64,000 bases of DNA from Streptosporangium roseum DSM 43021 (GTDB lineage: Bacteria; Actinomycetota; Actinomycetes; Streptosporangiales; Streptosporangiaceae), in the NCBI RefSeq assembly GCF_000024865.1, contig NC_013595.1, forward strand, positions 3,596,001 through 3,660,000, written 5' to 3'. Positions within the stretch are counted from its first letter, which is position 1; every line of letters starts with the position of its first letter. Below, in pieces: positions 1-8,795 of the stretch. Both the position numbers and the translations under genes were made by a program. The notes beneath the pieces were generated by a model that saw nothing but the letters and a program-made list of their open reading frames with translations, did not search any database and was not told the DNA's origin.

Positions 1-330
1 GTTGACCCCTGTGGGCAGCGTCTGGGCGCTGATCGACACCACCCCGTCAGGCTGCACGAACTGCACCTGCGGGTCGCGGGCGACGGCGGCGGCCGCGGTG
101 GCGCTCATCTTCGCCGAGTAGCCGCGGAGCGCGTGGTTGAAGATCTTGTCCACCGCGGCGCCACGGGAACGTGCCTGGGTGCCGGCGAAGGCCGAGGGGT
201 CCGTGCCGTCCTGCAGGACGACGATGTAGTTGCTGACAGGGTCCGGTGCGGCGGCGATCGCGGCCGTGGCCGGAATCGCCGTCATAGCGAGGGAACTTGC
301 GAAGAGAGCTGTGAGGAGCGTCTTGCGCAT
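1..330 (-). CDS. Secreted subtilisin-like (S8) serine protease, N-terminal part only
   Basis: The 110 visible codons start at ATG 330 behind a GGAGG ribosome site and run off the left edge of the window. Residues 1-27 form a signal peptide (Lys/Arg start, hydrophobic core, Ala-rich cleavage region). Residues about 33-97 look like an inhibitor I9 propeptide: the opening YIVVLQDG strand, a middle KIFNHALRGYSAKMS segment and the VARDPQVQFVQPDG end are typical of the chaperone prodomain of secreted subtilases. The catalytic domain lies outside the window, so the protease assignment rests on the prodomain alone. It is transcribed away from the APH-fold gene at 499 but on the same strand. AT-rich DNA at about 400-470 probably holds its promoter. 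Confidence 0.8.
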   Translation of the reverse strand, partial: MRKTLLTALFASSLAMTAIPATAAIAAAPDPVSNYIVVLQDGTDPSAFAGTQARSRGAAVDKIFNHALRGYSAKMSATAAAAVARDPQVQFVQPDGVVSISAQTLPTGVN

Positions 331-370
331 GGGGGATCCTCCACTCTGCGGCCCGTTTTGGGCAGGCAAA

Positions 371-415
371 GCTGAGGTTGACACGCTGAGTCATGAGTTT
401 CTATAAGCTGAGTCA
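371..415 (-). promoter_or_regulatory. Repeated GCTGAGTCA motif upstream of the protease
   Basis: GCTGAGTCA occurs at 385-393 and again at 407-415, a 22-bp period (about two helical turns), with a related GCTGAGGT at 371-378. The repeats lie 40-85 bp upstream of the protease start and next to the most AT-rich stretch of the region. A regulator-binding site is an inference; no family is recognised. Confidence 0.25.
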
Positions 416-498
416 AGGATTCGCATGATATTTATATAAAATAATTGAAATGGTCATATATCACCGCAAATAGCTCAGGCCGGAAACGGAGCCGCGGA

Positions 499-1494
499 TC
501 AGGGCGCGGGCTGGGCGGAGAGCCGGTCCAGGGCTCTGACCAGGGCGGCGGCGCTCAGGTCCCGGAGGGGGGCGTAGTCCTCCTCGGGATACTGGCGGGG
601 ACCGTTCTCCACCAGGATGATCAACGCGAGGTAGAGACGGTAGAGGGCGATCCGGGCGCGGGCGGAGTCGGTGAACTCCACCACGCCGCCCGCCTCCCGG
701 TATCCCGCCACGATCTCGTCGGACTCGTCCAGCTCGCCGAAGATCGTCGGCGTGACGAAGTCGGCCAGCGGGTCGCCCCAGAACGCCCGCTCGTGGTCGA
801 TGATCGCCTGGATGCGCGGGCTGTCGCCGGGGGTCAGGAAGACGTTGCCCGGCCAGAGGTCGAAGTGGACCAGGGAAGGCGCCTTCACCTCCTCCAGCAC
901 GCCCGCGCTCGCCTCGATCACCGCCGAGATCTCCGCCGCCGGCCTCGGCAGCGGCGTGGCGTAGCGGCGGGCGTCCGCCAGGATCGCGCCGGTCATCGCG
1001 AGGAAGGCGGCCCGCCAGGTGCCGCCGGTCAGGCCCGCGTGCGGGTAGCCGTAGACGTCACCGGTGATCGAGTTCAGCCGGGCCAGATGGCCGCCGAGCT
1101 CCCGGCGGAGCGCCCGCTGGTCCGCGTCGGCCGGCGTGACCTGGTTCCACGGCACCCCGCCGAGGGCGGACAGGACCAGGTAGTCGCCGCCCAGCACCGG
1201 ATCGTCGAACCCGGCGCACAGCAGCTCGGGTCCCGGCACGCCGGCCGGCCCGGCCAGGCCGTAGACCATCGCCTCGGTACGCAGCAGGTTGCGTTCGTAG
1301 CGCAGCTGCTCCAGCTCCGGCGGGGGCGACAGCTTGAGCACCACCTCGCGGCCGTCCTCCAGCGTCAGCCGCCAGACGGCGTTGGCGAAGCCGTCGGTCA
1401 GCTCCGCGGAGGCGGTGATCCCGGTACCGAGGGCCCGCCGGGCCAGCGCGTCGAGCTCGGGGGCGGTGAGCGGGCGTTTGGTCCTGCTGTCCAT
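499..1494 (-). CDS. APH-fold phosphotransferase (aminoglycoside/sugar kinase-like)
   Basis: This 331-residue cytoplasmic protein has the aminoglycoside phosphotransferase/fructosamine kinase fold. The catalytic loop LVHFDLWPGNVFL carries the Brenner-type Asp and Asn, and the metal-binding segment follows as IIDHERAFWGDPLADF. An N-terminal ATP-lobe strand with a VVLKLS lysine is visible near residue 50. The start ATG lies 9 bases after the stop of the aldose epimerase, and its GAGGT ribosome site overlaps that stop codon, so the two are translationally coupled. True drug resistance is unlikely to be readable from sequence; placement after a mutarotase and the cellobiose operon makes a small-molecule or sugar kinase role plausible. 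The substrate is unknown. Confidence 0.8.
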   Translation of the reverse strand: MDSRTKRPLTAPELDALARRALGTGITASAELTDGFANAVWRLTLEDGREVVLKLSPPPELEQLRYERNLLRTEAMVYGLAGPAGVPGPELLCAGFDDPVLGGDYLVLSALGGVPWNQVTPADADQRALRRELGGHLARLNSITGDVYGYPHAGLTGGTWRAAFLAMTGAILADARRYATPLPRPAAEISAVIEASAGVLEEVKAPSLVHFDLWPGNVFLTPGDSPRIQAIIDHERAFWGDPLADFVTPTIFGELDESDEIVAGYREAGGVVEFTDSARARIALYRLYLALIILVENGPRQYPEEDYAPLRDLSAAALVRALDRLSAQPAP

Positions 1495-1503
1495 CGCGGT
1501 ACC

Positions 1504-2397
1504 TCAGATCGGGGAGATCGTCCAGGAGGTCTCGATCTTGTCGCCGGCCTGGAGCACGACCAGGTCGGTGCCCGAGTTGAAGGCGTCCGGCGGGCAGGTC
1601 ATCGGCTCGACGGCCAGCCCGGAGTGACCGAGCCCGGTCCCGGTGCACACCTGGACCCAGGGCAGCGTCGCGGCGTCCCAGCGCATCTCGACCCCGCCGT
1701 CCGGGCCGCTCACCCGCACCCGGGCCAGTCCGTCGGCGTCCGGGACGATACCGGTGAAGGCGTGGTCCACGGCGGTGTCGCCGACCGCGCGCCCGGCCGT
1801 GAAGTCGTACGGCGTGCCGGAGACGTCCTCCAGGGAGCGCGGCAGCAGCCTGTCGTCCACCAGCAGCACCTTGGTGGCGGGCACGTGCAGCTCGTAGCCC
1901 TCGACGTCGCCCGGCAGCAGCCACGGGTGCGGGCCGCAGCCGTAGGGGGCGGGGCCGTCGCCGAGGTTCTCGGCGGTCAGGGTGGTGGTCAGCCCGTCGG
2001 GGGTGAGGGAGTAGAGGACCTGCAGGGCGATGGTGAACGGGTAGCCGGGGGACGGGGTGATCGTGTACGCCAGCCGTACGAAACCGTGCTCGTCCTCCAC
2101 GGCGAGCCACTCCACCGCCTCCCAGTCGACCTCGGCGACCAGCCCGTGGATGGCGGTGCCCCTGTCCTCCTCGTTCGCCACGAGCCGGTGTGTCTCGCCC
2201 TCGAAGATGTAGGAGGCGTCGGCGATCCGGTTGGGCCAGGGGGCGAGCAGGGTGCCGCTGTAGTAAGGGATCGGCTCGTCTGCCTGCCAGCTCGTCACCA
2301 GGTCGCGCGCACCGTGTCGGAGCACGCGCAGGGCCGCGGCCCGCTCGCTGATCTCGGCGTGCATGGTGCCGCTGCGGAGGGTGAACTGCCGGGACAC
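1504..2397 (-). CDS. Aldose 1-epimerase (mutarotase) family protein
   Basis: This 297-residue protein would interconvert alpha and beta anomers of glucose or a related aldose in the cytoplasm. Diagnostic galactose-mutarotase-like features are the NRIAD segment, the AIHG histidine, the catalytic GPHPW histidine and the C-terminal VEPMTCPPDAFNSG segment with the catalytic glutamate. Length is normal for the short actinobacterial mutarotases. It starts at GTG 2397 behind AAAGGA. It lies 76 bases downstream of cebR on the same strand, so it may be read through from the cellobiose operon; that would make sense because BglC releases beta-glucose, which hexokinases use better after mutarotation. Link to the operon is an inference. 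Confidence 0.88.
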   Translation of the reverse strand: MSRQFTLRSGTMHAEISERAAALRVLRHGARDLVTSWQADEPIPYYSGTLLAPWPNRIADASYIFEGETHRLVANEEDRGTAIHGLVAEVDWEAVEWLAVEDEHGFVRLAYTITPSPGYPFTIALQVLYSLTPDGLTTTLTAENLGDGPAPYGCGPHPWLLPGDVEGYELHVPATKVLLVDDRLLPRSLEDVSGTPYDFTAGRAVGDTAVDHAFTGIVPDADGLARVRVSGPDGGVEMRWDAATLPWVQVCTGTGLGHSGLAVEPMTCPPDAFNSGTDLVVLQAGDKIETSWTISPI

Positions 2398-2436
2398 GGG
2401 AGTCCTTTCGCCGGGGGAGTGAGGAGGGGATGGAGA

Positions 2437-2462
2437 CGGCCTGCTCGAAGTTATACAGGCCG
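2437..2462 (-). terminator. Stem-loop between cebR and the aldose epimerase
   Basis: CGGCCTG at 2437-2443 pairs with CAGGCCG at 2456-2462 around a 12-base loop, just after the cebR stop. There is no clear U-tract, so it may be a weak terminator or an RNA-processing hairpin that separates cebR from the two downstream genes. Confidence 0.4.
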
Positions 2463-2473
2463 AGCCGTCCCTG

Positions 2474-3481
2474 TTACGCGGAGGCCCGCTCGACCAGATG
2501 GGTGTCGAGTATCACCACGGGCTGTTCCAGATGCTCGCCGTTGATGCGGGCGACGAGGAGATGGGCCATCTGGCGGCCCATCGCCTCGGTGGGCTGGTGC
2601 ACGGTGGTGAGTGCGGGGGAGGAGTGCGATCCGGCGGGGGAGTCGTCGAACCCGATCACCGCGACGTCCTCGGGGATCTTCTTGCCCTCCTCCCGCAGCA
2701 CCCGGATCGCGCCCAGCGCCATCGGGTCGGAGGCGGTGAACACCGCGTCGACGTCGGGGTTGCCGGCGAGGAGGCCGCGCATGGCGACGATGCCGCTCTC
2801 CTCGCTGAAGTCGCCGTAGGCCACGATCTCGGTCATGCCGGTGGCGAGCAGCGCGTCACGGTAGCCCGCGAGCCGGTCCACGCCCACCCCCATGTCCTGC
2901 GGACCCGCGATGGTGGCGATCCGGCGGCGGCCCTTGCCCAGCAGGTATTTGACCGCCTGCCGGGCGCCGGCCCGGTTGTCCACGTCGACGTAGCTGTATG
3001 GGGTCAGGCCGACGGGGCGGCCGCCGATGACGGTCGGCACGCCCATCGCCTCCAGCCGCCCGGGCAGCGGGTCGGCGCCGTGCAGCGAGATCAGCAGCAC
3101 CCCGTCGACGTGCTGCCCGGTCAGGTAGTGCTCCAGCCGCTCGTGGTCCTGCGGCGTCTGGGCCATCGCCAGGATGAGTTGCAGACCGGTCTCGGACAGG
3201 GCCGAGCCGATGCCGCGGATGGTCCCGGCGAAGTAGGGTTCGTCGAAGACGCGTAACTCCGACTCCGAGACCACCAGCGCGACCGTGTCGGTGCGCCGGG
3301 TGACCAGCGCGCGGGCCGCCCGGTTCGGGACGTAGCCCAGCTCCTGGATCGCCTGCTGGACCGCGCCGCGGGCCTTCTCGCTCACCTTCGGTGAGCCGTT
3401 GATGACCCGCGACACCGTGCCACGGCCGACACCGGCCAGGGCCGCGACCGCCTCAAGCGTCGGACGACGGTCGCCGTTCAT
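2474..3481 (-). CDS. cebR: LacI-family repressor, CebR-like
   Basis: A 335-residue LacI/GalR regulator: an N-terminal helix-turn-helix and hinge (TLEAVAALAGVGRGTVSRVING, then VPNRAARALV) followed by a periplasmic-binding-protein-like sensor domain ending in the ALTTVHQPTEAMGRQMAHLL dimer region. It is the last gene of the cellobiose set, after bglC. The CebR identity comes from synteny plus two exact copies of the known CebR operator before cebE. In Streptomyces CebR represses ceb genes until cellobiose or cellotriose binds. I chose ATG 3481 (GGGGG eight bases upstream, HTH right after); an in-frame ATG at 3496 would add five residues. A degenerate operator 70-100 bp upstream suggests self-control. 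Confidence 0.88.
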   Translation of the reverse strand: MNGDRRPTLEAVAALAGVGRGTVSRVINGSPKVSEKARGAVQQAIQELGYVPNRAARALVTRRTDTVALVVSESELRVFDEPYFAGTIRGIGSALSETGLQLILAMAQTPQDHERLEHYLTGQHVDGVLLISLHGADPLPGRLEAMGVPTVIGGRPVGLTPYSYVDVDNRAGARQAVKYLLGKGRRRIATIAGPQDMGVGVDRLAGYRDALLATGMTEIVAYGDFSEESGIVAMRGLLAGNPDVDAVFTASDPMALGAIRVLREEGKKIPEDVAVIGFDDSPAGSHSSPALTTVHQPTEAMGRQMAHLLVARINGEHLEQPVVILDTHLVERASA

Positions 3482-3514
3482 GTTCTTCGCCCCCATGAAA
3501 GATTCGCTGACCCC

Positions 3515-4935
<1,421 letters not shown>

Positions 4936-4939
<4 letters not shown>

Positions 4940-5811
4940 GCCTTGACCGCACCTTCCATGAGGCCGCCGACGATCTGGCGACCGAACGCGACGAAAACGA
5001 TGAACAGGGGGAGGACCGAGGCCGCCGTGCCGGTGAACAACATGACGTAGTCGGTGCCGTGGGCCTGGTTGAGCGCGGCGATCGAGGTCTGCACCACGGG
5101 GTTGTCCGGGTTCAGGACGATCAACGGCCACATGAACTCGTTCCAGGTCTGCATGAAGACGAGCAGCGCCAGTACGGCCATGCCGGGACGGAGCGCGGGC
5201 AGGATGACGTTCGCGTAGATGCGCATGGTGGAGGCGCCGTCGACCCGGGCCGCCTCGACGAGCTCGTCCGGCACCGCCTGGGTGGCGTACTGGGTCATCA
5301 TGAAGACCCCGAACCCGTTGACCAGGAAGGGCAGGATCACCGCCTTGAGCTGGCCGGTCCAGCCGAGGGTGACCATGAGCTCGTACAGCGGCACCACGCC
5401 CATCTGCTGGAGCGGGACCATCATCGTCACCAGGATCAGGCCCAGCAGGATCTTGCTGCCCCTGAAACGCAGCTTGGCGAAGGCGAAGCCGGCCAGGGTG
5501 GAGATGAGCACGACCGACAGGGTCACGGTGACCGAGACGATGGCCGAGTTGGCCAGGCCGGTGAGGAAGTAGGCGTCCTCGGTGGCCAGCAGCCGCTCGA
5601 CGTTCTCACCGAGGTGCCCGCCGGGCAGCATCGGCGGCGGGACGTCGATCGCCTCCTCGTTGGTCCGCGTGGCCATGATGAACATGTAGTAGATCGGGAA
5701 GGCCGACAGCACGAGGGCGACGGCGAGGACGACCTTCGTCAGCGGGCCGGCGTCCCAGATGCGGTTGCGGGCCTCCGGCTGCGCGGGGCGCCGGGTCTGG
5801 ATCGCCGTCAC
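4936..5811 (-). CDS. cebG: Cellobiose ABC importer, inner-membrane permease CebG-like (MalG family)
   Basis: A 291-residue permease of the carbohydrate uptake transporter-1 class with six predicted membrane helices (first around residues 21-40). The EAA loop that docks the ATPase is visible as ELVEAARVDGASTMRIYANVILPALRPG. The GTG start at 5811 overlaps the cebF stop as GTGA, and its own stop overlaps the bglC start as ATGA, so cebF-cebG-bglC form one coupled unit. Together with cebE and cebF it would import cellobiose or cellotriose. No ATPase gene is adjacent; Streptomyces relatives use the shared ATPase MsiK. Confidence 0.9.
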
Positions 5812-6785
5812 TTGGAACCCCCGATACGGCGGGTGAAGGAGTAGTTGATGAGCGTGCCGATGAGGATCAGCGCGAACAGCAGCCAGGCGGCGGCCGAGGC
5901 GTAGCCGAAGTCGAAGTCGCGGAACGCCTCCTTGACGATGAACATCGCCACGGTCTGGTACTGGCCGGTGGCACCGCCGGCCATCGTCGGGTTGCCGTCG
6001 AACATGACCGGTTCGGTGAACAGCGTCAGGCCGCCGATGGTCGAGATGAACACCGTGAAGATGATCGTCGGGCGCAGCATCGGGATGGTGATCTGCCAGA
6101 ACTGCCGCCGCGCCGTGGCGCCGTCGATGGCCGCGGCCTCGTAGAGGTCCTTGGGGATGGTCTGCATGGCGGCGAGCAGGATGATCGCGTTGTAGCCGGT
6201 CCAGCGCCAGTCGATCATCGTGGAGATCGCGATCCACGAGGACCACTTCTCGTTCTGCCAGTTGATCGCGTCGACGCCGAAGAGGCCGAGGAACCAGTTG
6301 ATCATTCCGTAGTCGCGCCCGTAGAGCTGGGTGAAGACGACGGCGACGGCGACGACGGAGGTGATCAGCGGCAGCAGCACGCCGAGGCGGAAGAAGAGCC
6401 GGCCCCGGATGCGCTTGTTGAGCGCGTTGGCGAGGATCAGGGCGAGGACGAGCTGCGGGACCGTCGACATGACGAACATGCCGAGCGTGTTGATCACCGC
6501 GTTCCAGAAGGCCTCGTCGGTGATCAGGGAGACGTAGTTGTCGATCCCGACGAAGGTCTTGTCCCCGGCGAGCTCCCAGTCGTGCAGCGACACCCAGAGG
6601 GTGTAGCCGAGCGGGAAGACGCCGAAGACGGCGAAGAGCAGGAAGTAGGGGGAGACGAGGAAGTAGGGAGTCGCCCGGAGGTCGAACCTGGCGAGTCCGC
6701 CGCCGCCCCTTCCCGAGCCCCGGTGCCCGGACGGCCGGCGGGGGCCTGGCCGGGCCGGAGCCGGAGTGTCGACGTGCAGGGTCAT
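5808..6785 (-). CDS. cebF: Cellobiose ABC importer, inner-membrane permease CebF-like (MalF family)
   Basis: A 325-residue permease with a Pro/Arg/Gly-rich cytoplasmic N-terminus (residues 1-35), a first membrane span around FLVSPYFLLFAVFGVFPLGYTLW and five more helices. The EAA loop reads LYEAAAIDGATARRQFWQITIPMLRP. It begins 81 bases after cebE with a strong hairpin between them and overlaps cebG by four bases. It pairs with CebG to form the translocation channel for cello-oligosaccharides delivered by CebE. The short MalF (no large extracellular loop) is normal for CUT1 systems, in contrast to the long MalF-like protein at 27536. Confidence 0.9.
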   Translation of the reverse strand: MTLHVDTPAPARPGPRRPSGHRGSGRGGGGLARFDLRATPYFLVSPYFLLFAVFGVFPLGYTLWVSLHDWELAGDKTFVGIDNYVSLITDEAFWNAVINTLGMFVMSTVPQLVLALILANALNKRIRGRLFFRLGVLLPLITSVVAVAVVFTQLYGRDYGMINWFLGLFGVDAINWQNEKWSSWIAISTMIDWRWTGYNAIILLAAMQTIPKDLYEAAAIDGATARRQFWQITIPMLRPTIIFTVFISTIGGLTLFTEPVMFDGNPTMAGGATGQYQTVAMFIVKEAFRDFDFGYASAAAWLLFALILIGTLINYSFTRRIGGSK

Positions 6786-6812
6786 GTCCAGCCTTTCAGC
6801 GATGGGCAGGCG

Positions 6813-6849
6813 ACCGGCCCGGCGGCGGGGAGGCCGCCGCCGGGCCGGT
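6813..6849 (-). other. Strong intercistronic hairpin between cebE and cebF
   Basis: A 16-bp GC stem (6813-6828 with 6834-6849) closes a five-base loop. In the minus-strand RNA it falls in the 81-base gap right after the cebE stop. Such hairpins after a binding-protein gene commonly protect its mRNA or partly terminate transcription, giving more binding protein than permease; that role here is inferred. Confidence 0.6.
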
Positions 6850-6866
6850 GCGGATCGGGAAGGGGA

Positions 6867-8219
6867 TCAGCCCGCTGCCTTGACGCCGGCCTCGAGGAAC
6901 TTGGTCCAGGCCTGGTCGTAGGGGACCGAGCCCTGGTCCATGCCCTCCAGGACCTTCTCCACGGAGGTCTTCACCTGGGCGTGCTTCTCACCGAGGAAGG
7001 TGGGGAGCAGGTCCTTGACCGAGGCGCCGAAGATCTGGCCGGTGGGCGCGTCGTTGAAGAACGCGTTCTTCAGCTCGCTGACCGCCGGGTCCTGCTGCGC
7101 GGGGATGGAGCTCGGGAAGGCCGCGGCCTCCTGGAAGGCCAGGACGTGGCCCTCCTTGCCGGTGAGGTAGTTCAGGACCTCGGCGGCCTCCTTGGGGTGC
7201 TTGCTCTGCTTGGGCACCGCGAGGTAGGAGCCGCCCCAGTTGCCGGCGCCGCCGGGCACCGCCGCGACGTCCCACTTGCCCTTGTTGGAGTCACCGGCCG
7301 CGCCGGAGACCACGCCGAGCATCCAGGCCGGGCAGCCCATCGCGGCGAACCCGCCCTTCTTGATGGCGGCGTTCCACGGCGGGGTGAAGGAGGCGAGCTT
7401 GGCGGTCAGACCGGCCTCGCTGAAGCTCTTCACCGTGTCGAAGGAGGTCTTGATGGCCGGGTTGCTCTCGATGACGAGCTGGTTGTTCTTGTCGAAGTAG
7501 GAGACGTTGCCGTTCTTCGGCGCCTCCTGCGACAGGATCACGTTGTAGAGGGTGTTCGGGCCGTCGAGGAACTTGGGGTCGCTCTTGCCGGGGTTGGCGG
7601 CCTGGAACTTCTTGCCGACCTCCATGAAGGCGTTCCAGTCCGGCCAGAGCTTGCCGACCTCCTCGCGTTCGGTGGGCAGGCCGGCCTTCTTGAACAGGTC
7701 CGCGCGGTAGCACATGGTCATGCCGCCGATGTCGGTGCCCAGGGCGAACAGCTTGTTGTCGGCGTTGATGCCGTTGTCCCACTTCGCCGCGGGGAAGTCG
7801 GCCTTGCGGCTGTCCAGCCCGTACGCGGCGAGGTCGGTGAAGAACTGCGGACGGGCCTTCATGAGGCCCATCGCGCCCTCGTCCAGGGCGATGATGTCGG
7901 CCGCGCCGCTGCCGGCCTGCAGGCGCTGGAGCAGCTGGGGCAGGTAGACGTCCTCGAAACGGTCCGTCAGGTTCTGGTACTTGACCTGGATGTTCGGGTG
8001 CGCGGCGTTCCACGTCTCCACGGCCTTGTCGTAGCCGAAGTTCTCGCCGCCGCCGAAGGTGTGCACGGTGATGGTCACCGGCTCGGCGGCGGCCGGCGCG
8101 GAACTGCCGCCGGCCGCGGGCTTGGCGTCGTCACTCGAACCGCAGGAAGTGATCGCCAGGGCGGTGGCAGCCATGACCGCGACCGCGGCGAGCTTGCCCT
8201 GCCGCTTGTTGTTCAACAT
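6867..8219 (-). CDS. cebE: Cellobiose ABC importer, solute-binding lipoprotein CebE-like
   Basis: A 450-residue extracellular sugar-binding lipoprotein. The N-terminus carries a signal sequence ending in the lipobox ITSC, so Cys about residue 26 is lipidated, followed by a flexible Ser/Ala/Pro linker (about 28-45). The remainder shows the CUT1 family pattern: ITVHTFGG opening strand, the ADIIALDEGAMG hinge region and the C-terminal SVEKVLEGMDQGSVPYDQAWTKFLEAG. It is the first gene of the operon and follows a 230-bp leader with two exact CebR operators. It should capture cellobiose or cellotriose and hand it to CebF-CebG. The exact ligand is inferred from operator and gene order, not from binding residues. 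Confidence 0.9.
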   Translation of the reverse strand: MLNNKRQGKLAAVAVMAATALAITSCGSSDDAKPAAGGSSAPAAAEPVTITVHTFGGGENFGYDKAVETWNAAHPNIQVKYQNLTDRFEDVYLPQLLQRLQAGSGAADIIALDEGAMGLMKARPQFFTDLAAYGLDSRKADFPAAKWDNGINADNKLFALGTDIGGMTMCYRADLFKKAGLPTEREEVGKLWPDWNAFMEVGKKFQAANPGKSDPKFLDGPNTLYNVILSQEAPKNGNVSYFDKNNQLVIESNPAIKTSFDTVKSFSEAGLTAKLASFTPPWNAAIKKGGFAAMGCPAWMLGVVSGAAGDSNKGKWDVAAVPGGAGNWGGSYLAVPKQSKHPKEAAEVLNYLTGKEGHVLAFQEAAAFPSSIPAQQDPAVSELKNAFFNDAPTGQIFGASVKDLLPTFLGEKHAQVKTSVEKVLEGMDQGSVPYDQAWTKFLEAGVKAAG

Positions 8220-8321
8220 TCCGGACCCCTCTCAGGTGGTCGCCCGAATCGATGGGAGGTGACATCGCGGATCGGTCCCCGACAAACGCGATCGGCGATG
8301 GGGTGGTTCCTCAATGTGCTT

Positions 8322-8335
8322 TGGGAGCGCTCCCA
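8322..8335. promoter_or_regulatory. CebR operator, cebE-proximal
   Basis: TGGGAGCGCTCCCA, an exact 14-bp palindrome identical to the CebR box described in Streptomyces, about 100 bp upstream of the cebE start. Confidence 0.9.
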
Positions 8336-8452
8336 CGAAGAGTGGACGATAGGCAACCAGGACGTCAATATGCCGAAACTCAACCGTTACATCCGGGTCG
8401 CCGAGGGTGGACGAATGGACACACAGTTCGGCAAACCTCTCAGAGAGGTGTT

Positions 8453-8466
8453 TGGGAGCGCTCCCA
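8453..8466. promoter_or_regulatory. CebR operator, cebE-distal
   Basis: A second exact TGGGAGCGCTCCCA copy, 131 bp from the first (centre to centre) and about 235 bp from the cebE start. Two sites at this distance could allow repression by looping; that is inferred. Confidence 0.85.
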
Positions 8467-8589
8467 TCACACGGGGACACTCCGGGACATTCCGTACGGC
8501 GCGGCTGGCGCGGAGGAACGGTCGCGCTGGAGGGGGCCGAATTCCGGACGGCGGAAAGGAGGCCGGAAAGGCGCCGGAGGGAGACCTGC

Positions 8590-8713
8590 GCGAGAGGGGG
8601 ACCGGAAGGGGGGAGAGGGGCCGGAACGGGGGAGAGGGGGCCGGAGCGGGGTGCGGGAGGCGGGAGAAGGGATGACCGGGAGGGGAGGAGGGGGCCGTTC
8701 GGGGAGGGCGGAA
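8590..8713 (+). repeat. Purine-rich tract with imperfect 20-bp tandem repeats
   Basis: Part of the 576-base gap between cebE and the CHAP gene. The plus strand is almost pure G/A with repeated runs of four to six G. Units at 8608-8627 and 8628-8647 are near-identical 20-mers (G-run, AGA, G-run, CCGGA), with a weaker copy just before. No gene is supported here. The G-runs could form quadruplexes on the plus strand; no function is known. Confidence 0.55.
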
Positions 8714-8756
8714 CGCCGAAAGGGGTCCGGCTCGGTGAGCCGGACCCCTTTCGGCG
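8714..8756 (-). terminator. Perfect 20-bp stem terminator after the CHAP gene
   Basis: A 20-bp perfect inverted repeat (8714-8733 with 8737-8756) with a three-base loop, 40 bases beyond the CHAP stop. Typical actinomycete intrinsic terminator without a long U-tract. Confidence 0.85.
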
Positions 8757-8795
8757 ATCGGTGCATCAGGTGGCCGGTGAACCGGCCGGTGTGAA

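Noticed and set aside
499..1494. Antibiotic resistance gene call for the APH-fold protein
   Set aside because: The fold is shared by many sugar and small-molecule kinases and the context is sugar catabolism.
445..2544. Long plus-strand reading frame opposite the phosphotransferase and epimerase
   Set aside because: Low-complexity Arg/Gly/Val-rich translation typical of antisense frames in GC-rich DNA; the minus strand carries clear enzyme motifs.
4940..5131. N-terminal extension of the GH1 beta-glucosidase
   Set aside because: It overlaps cebG in another frame and has no GH1 pattern; ATGA overlap at 4936-4939 marks the real start.
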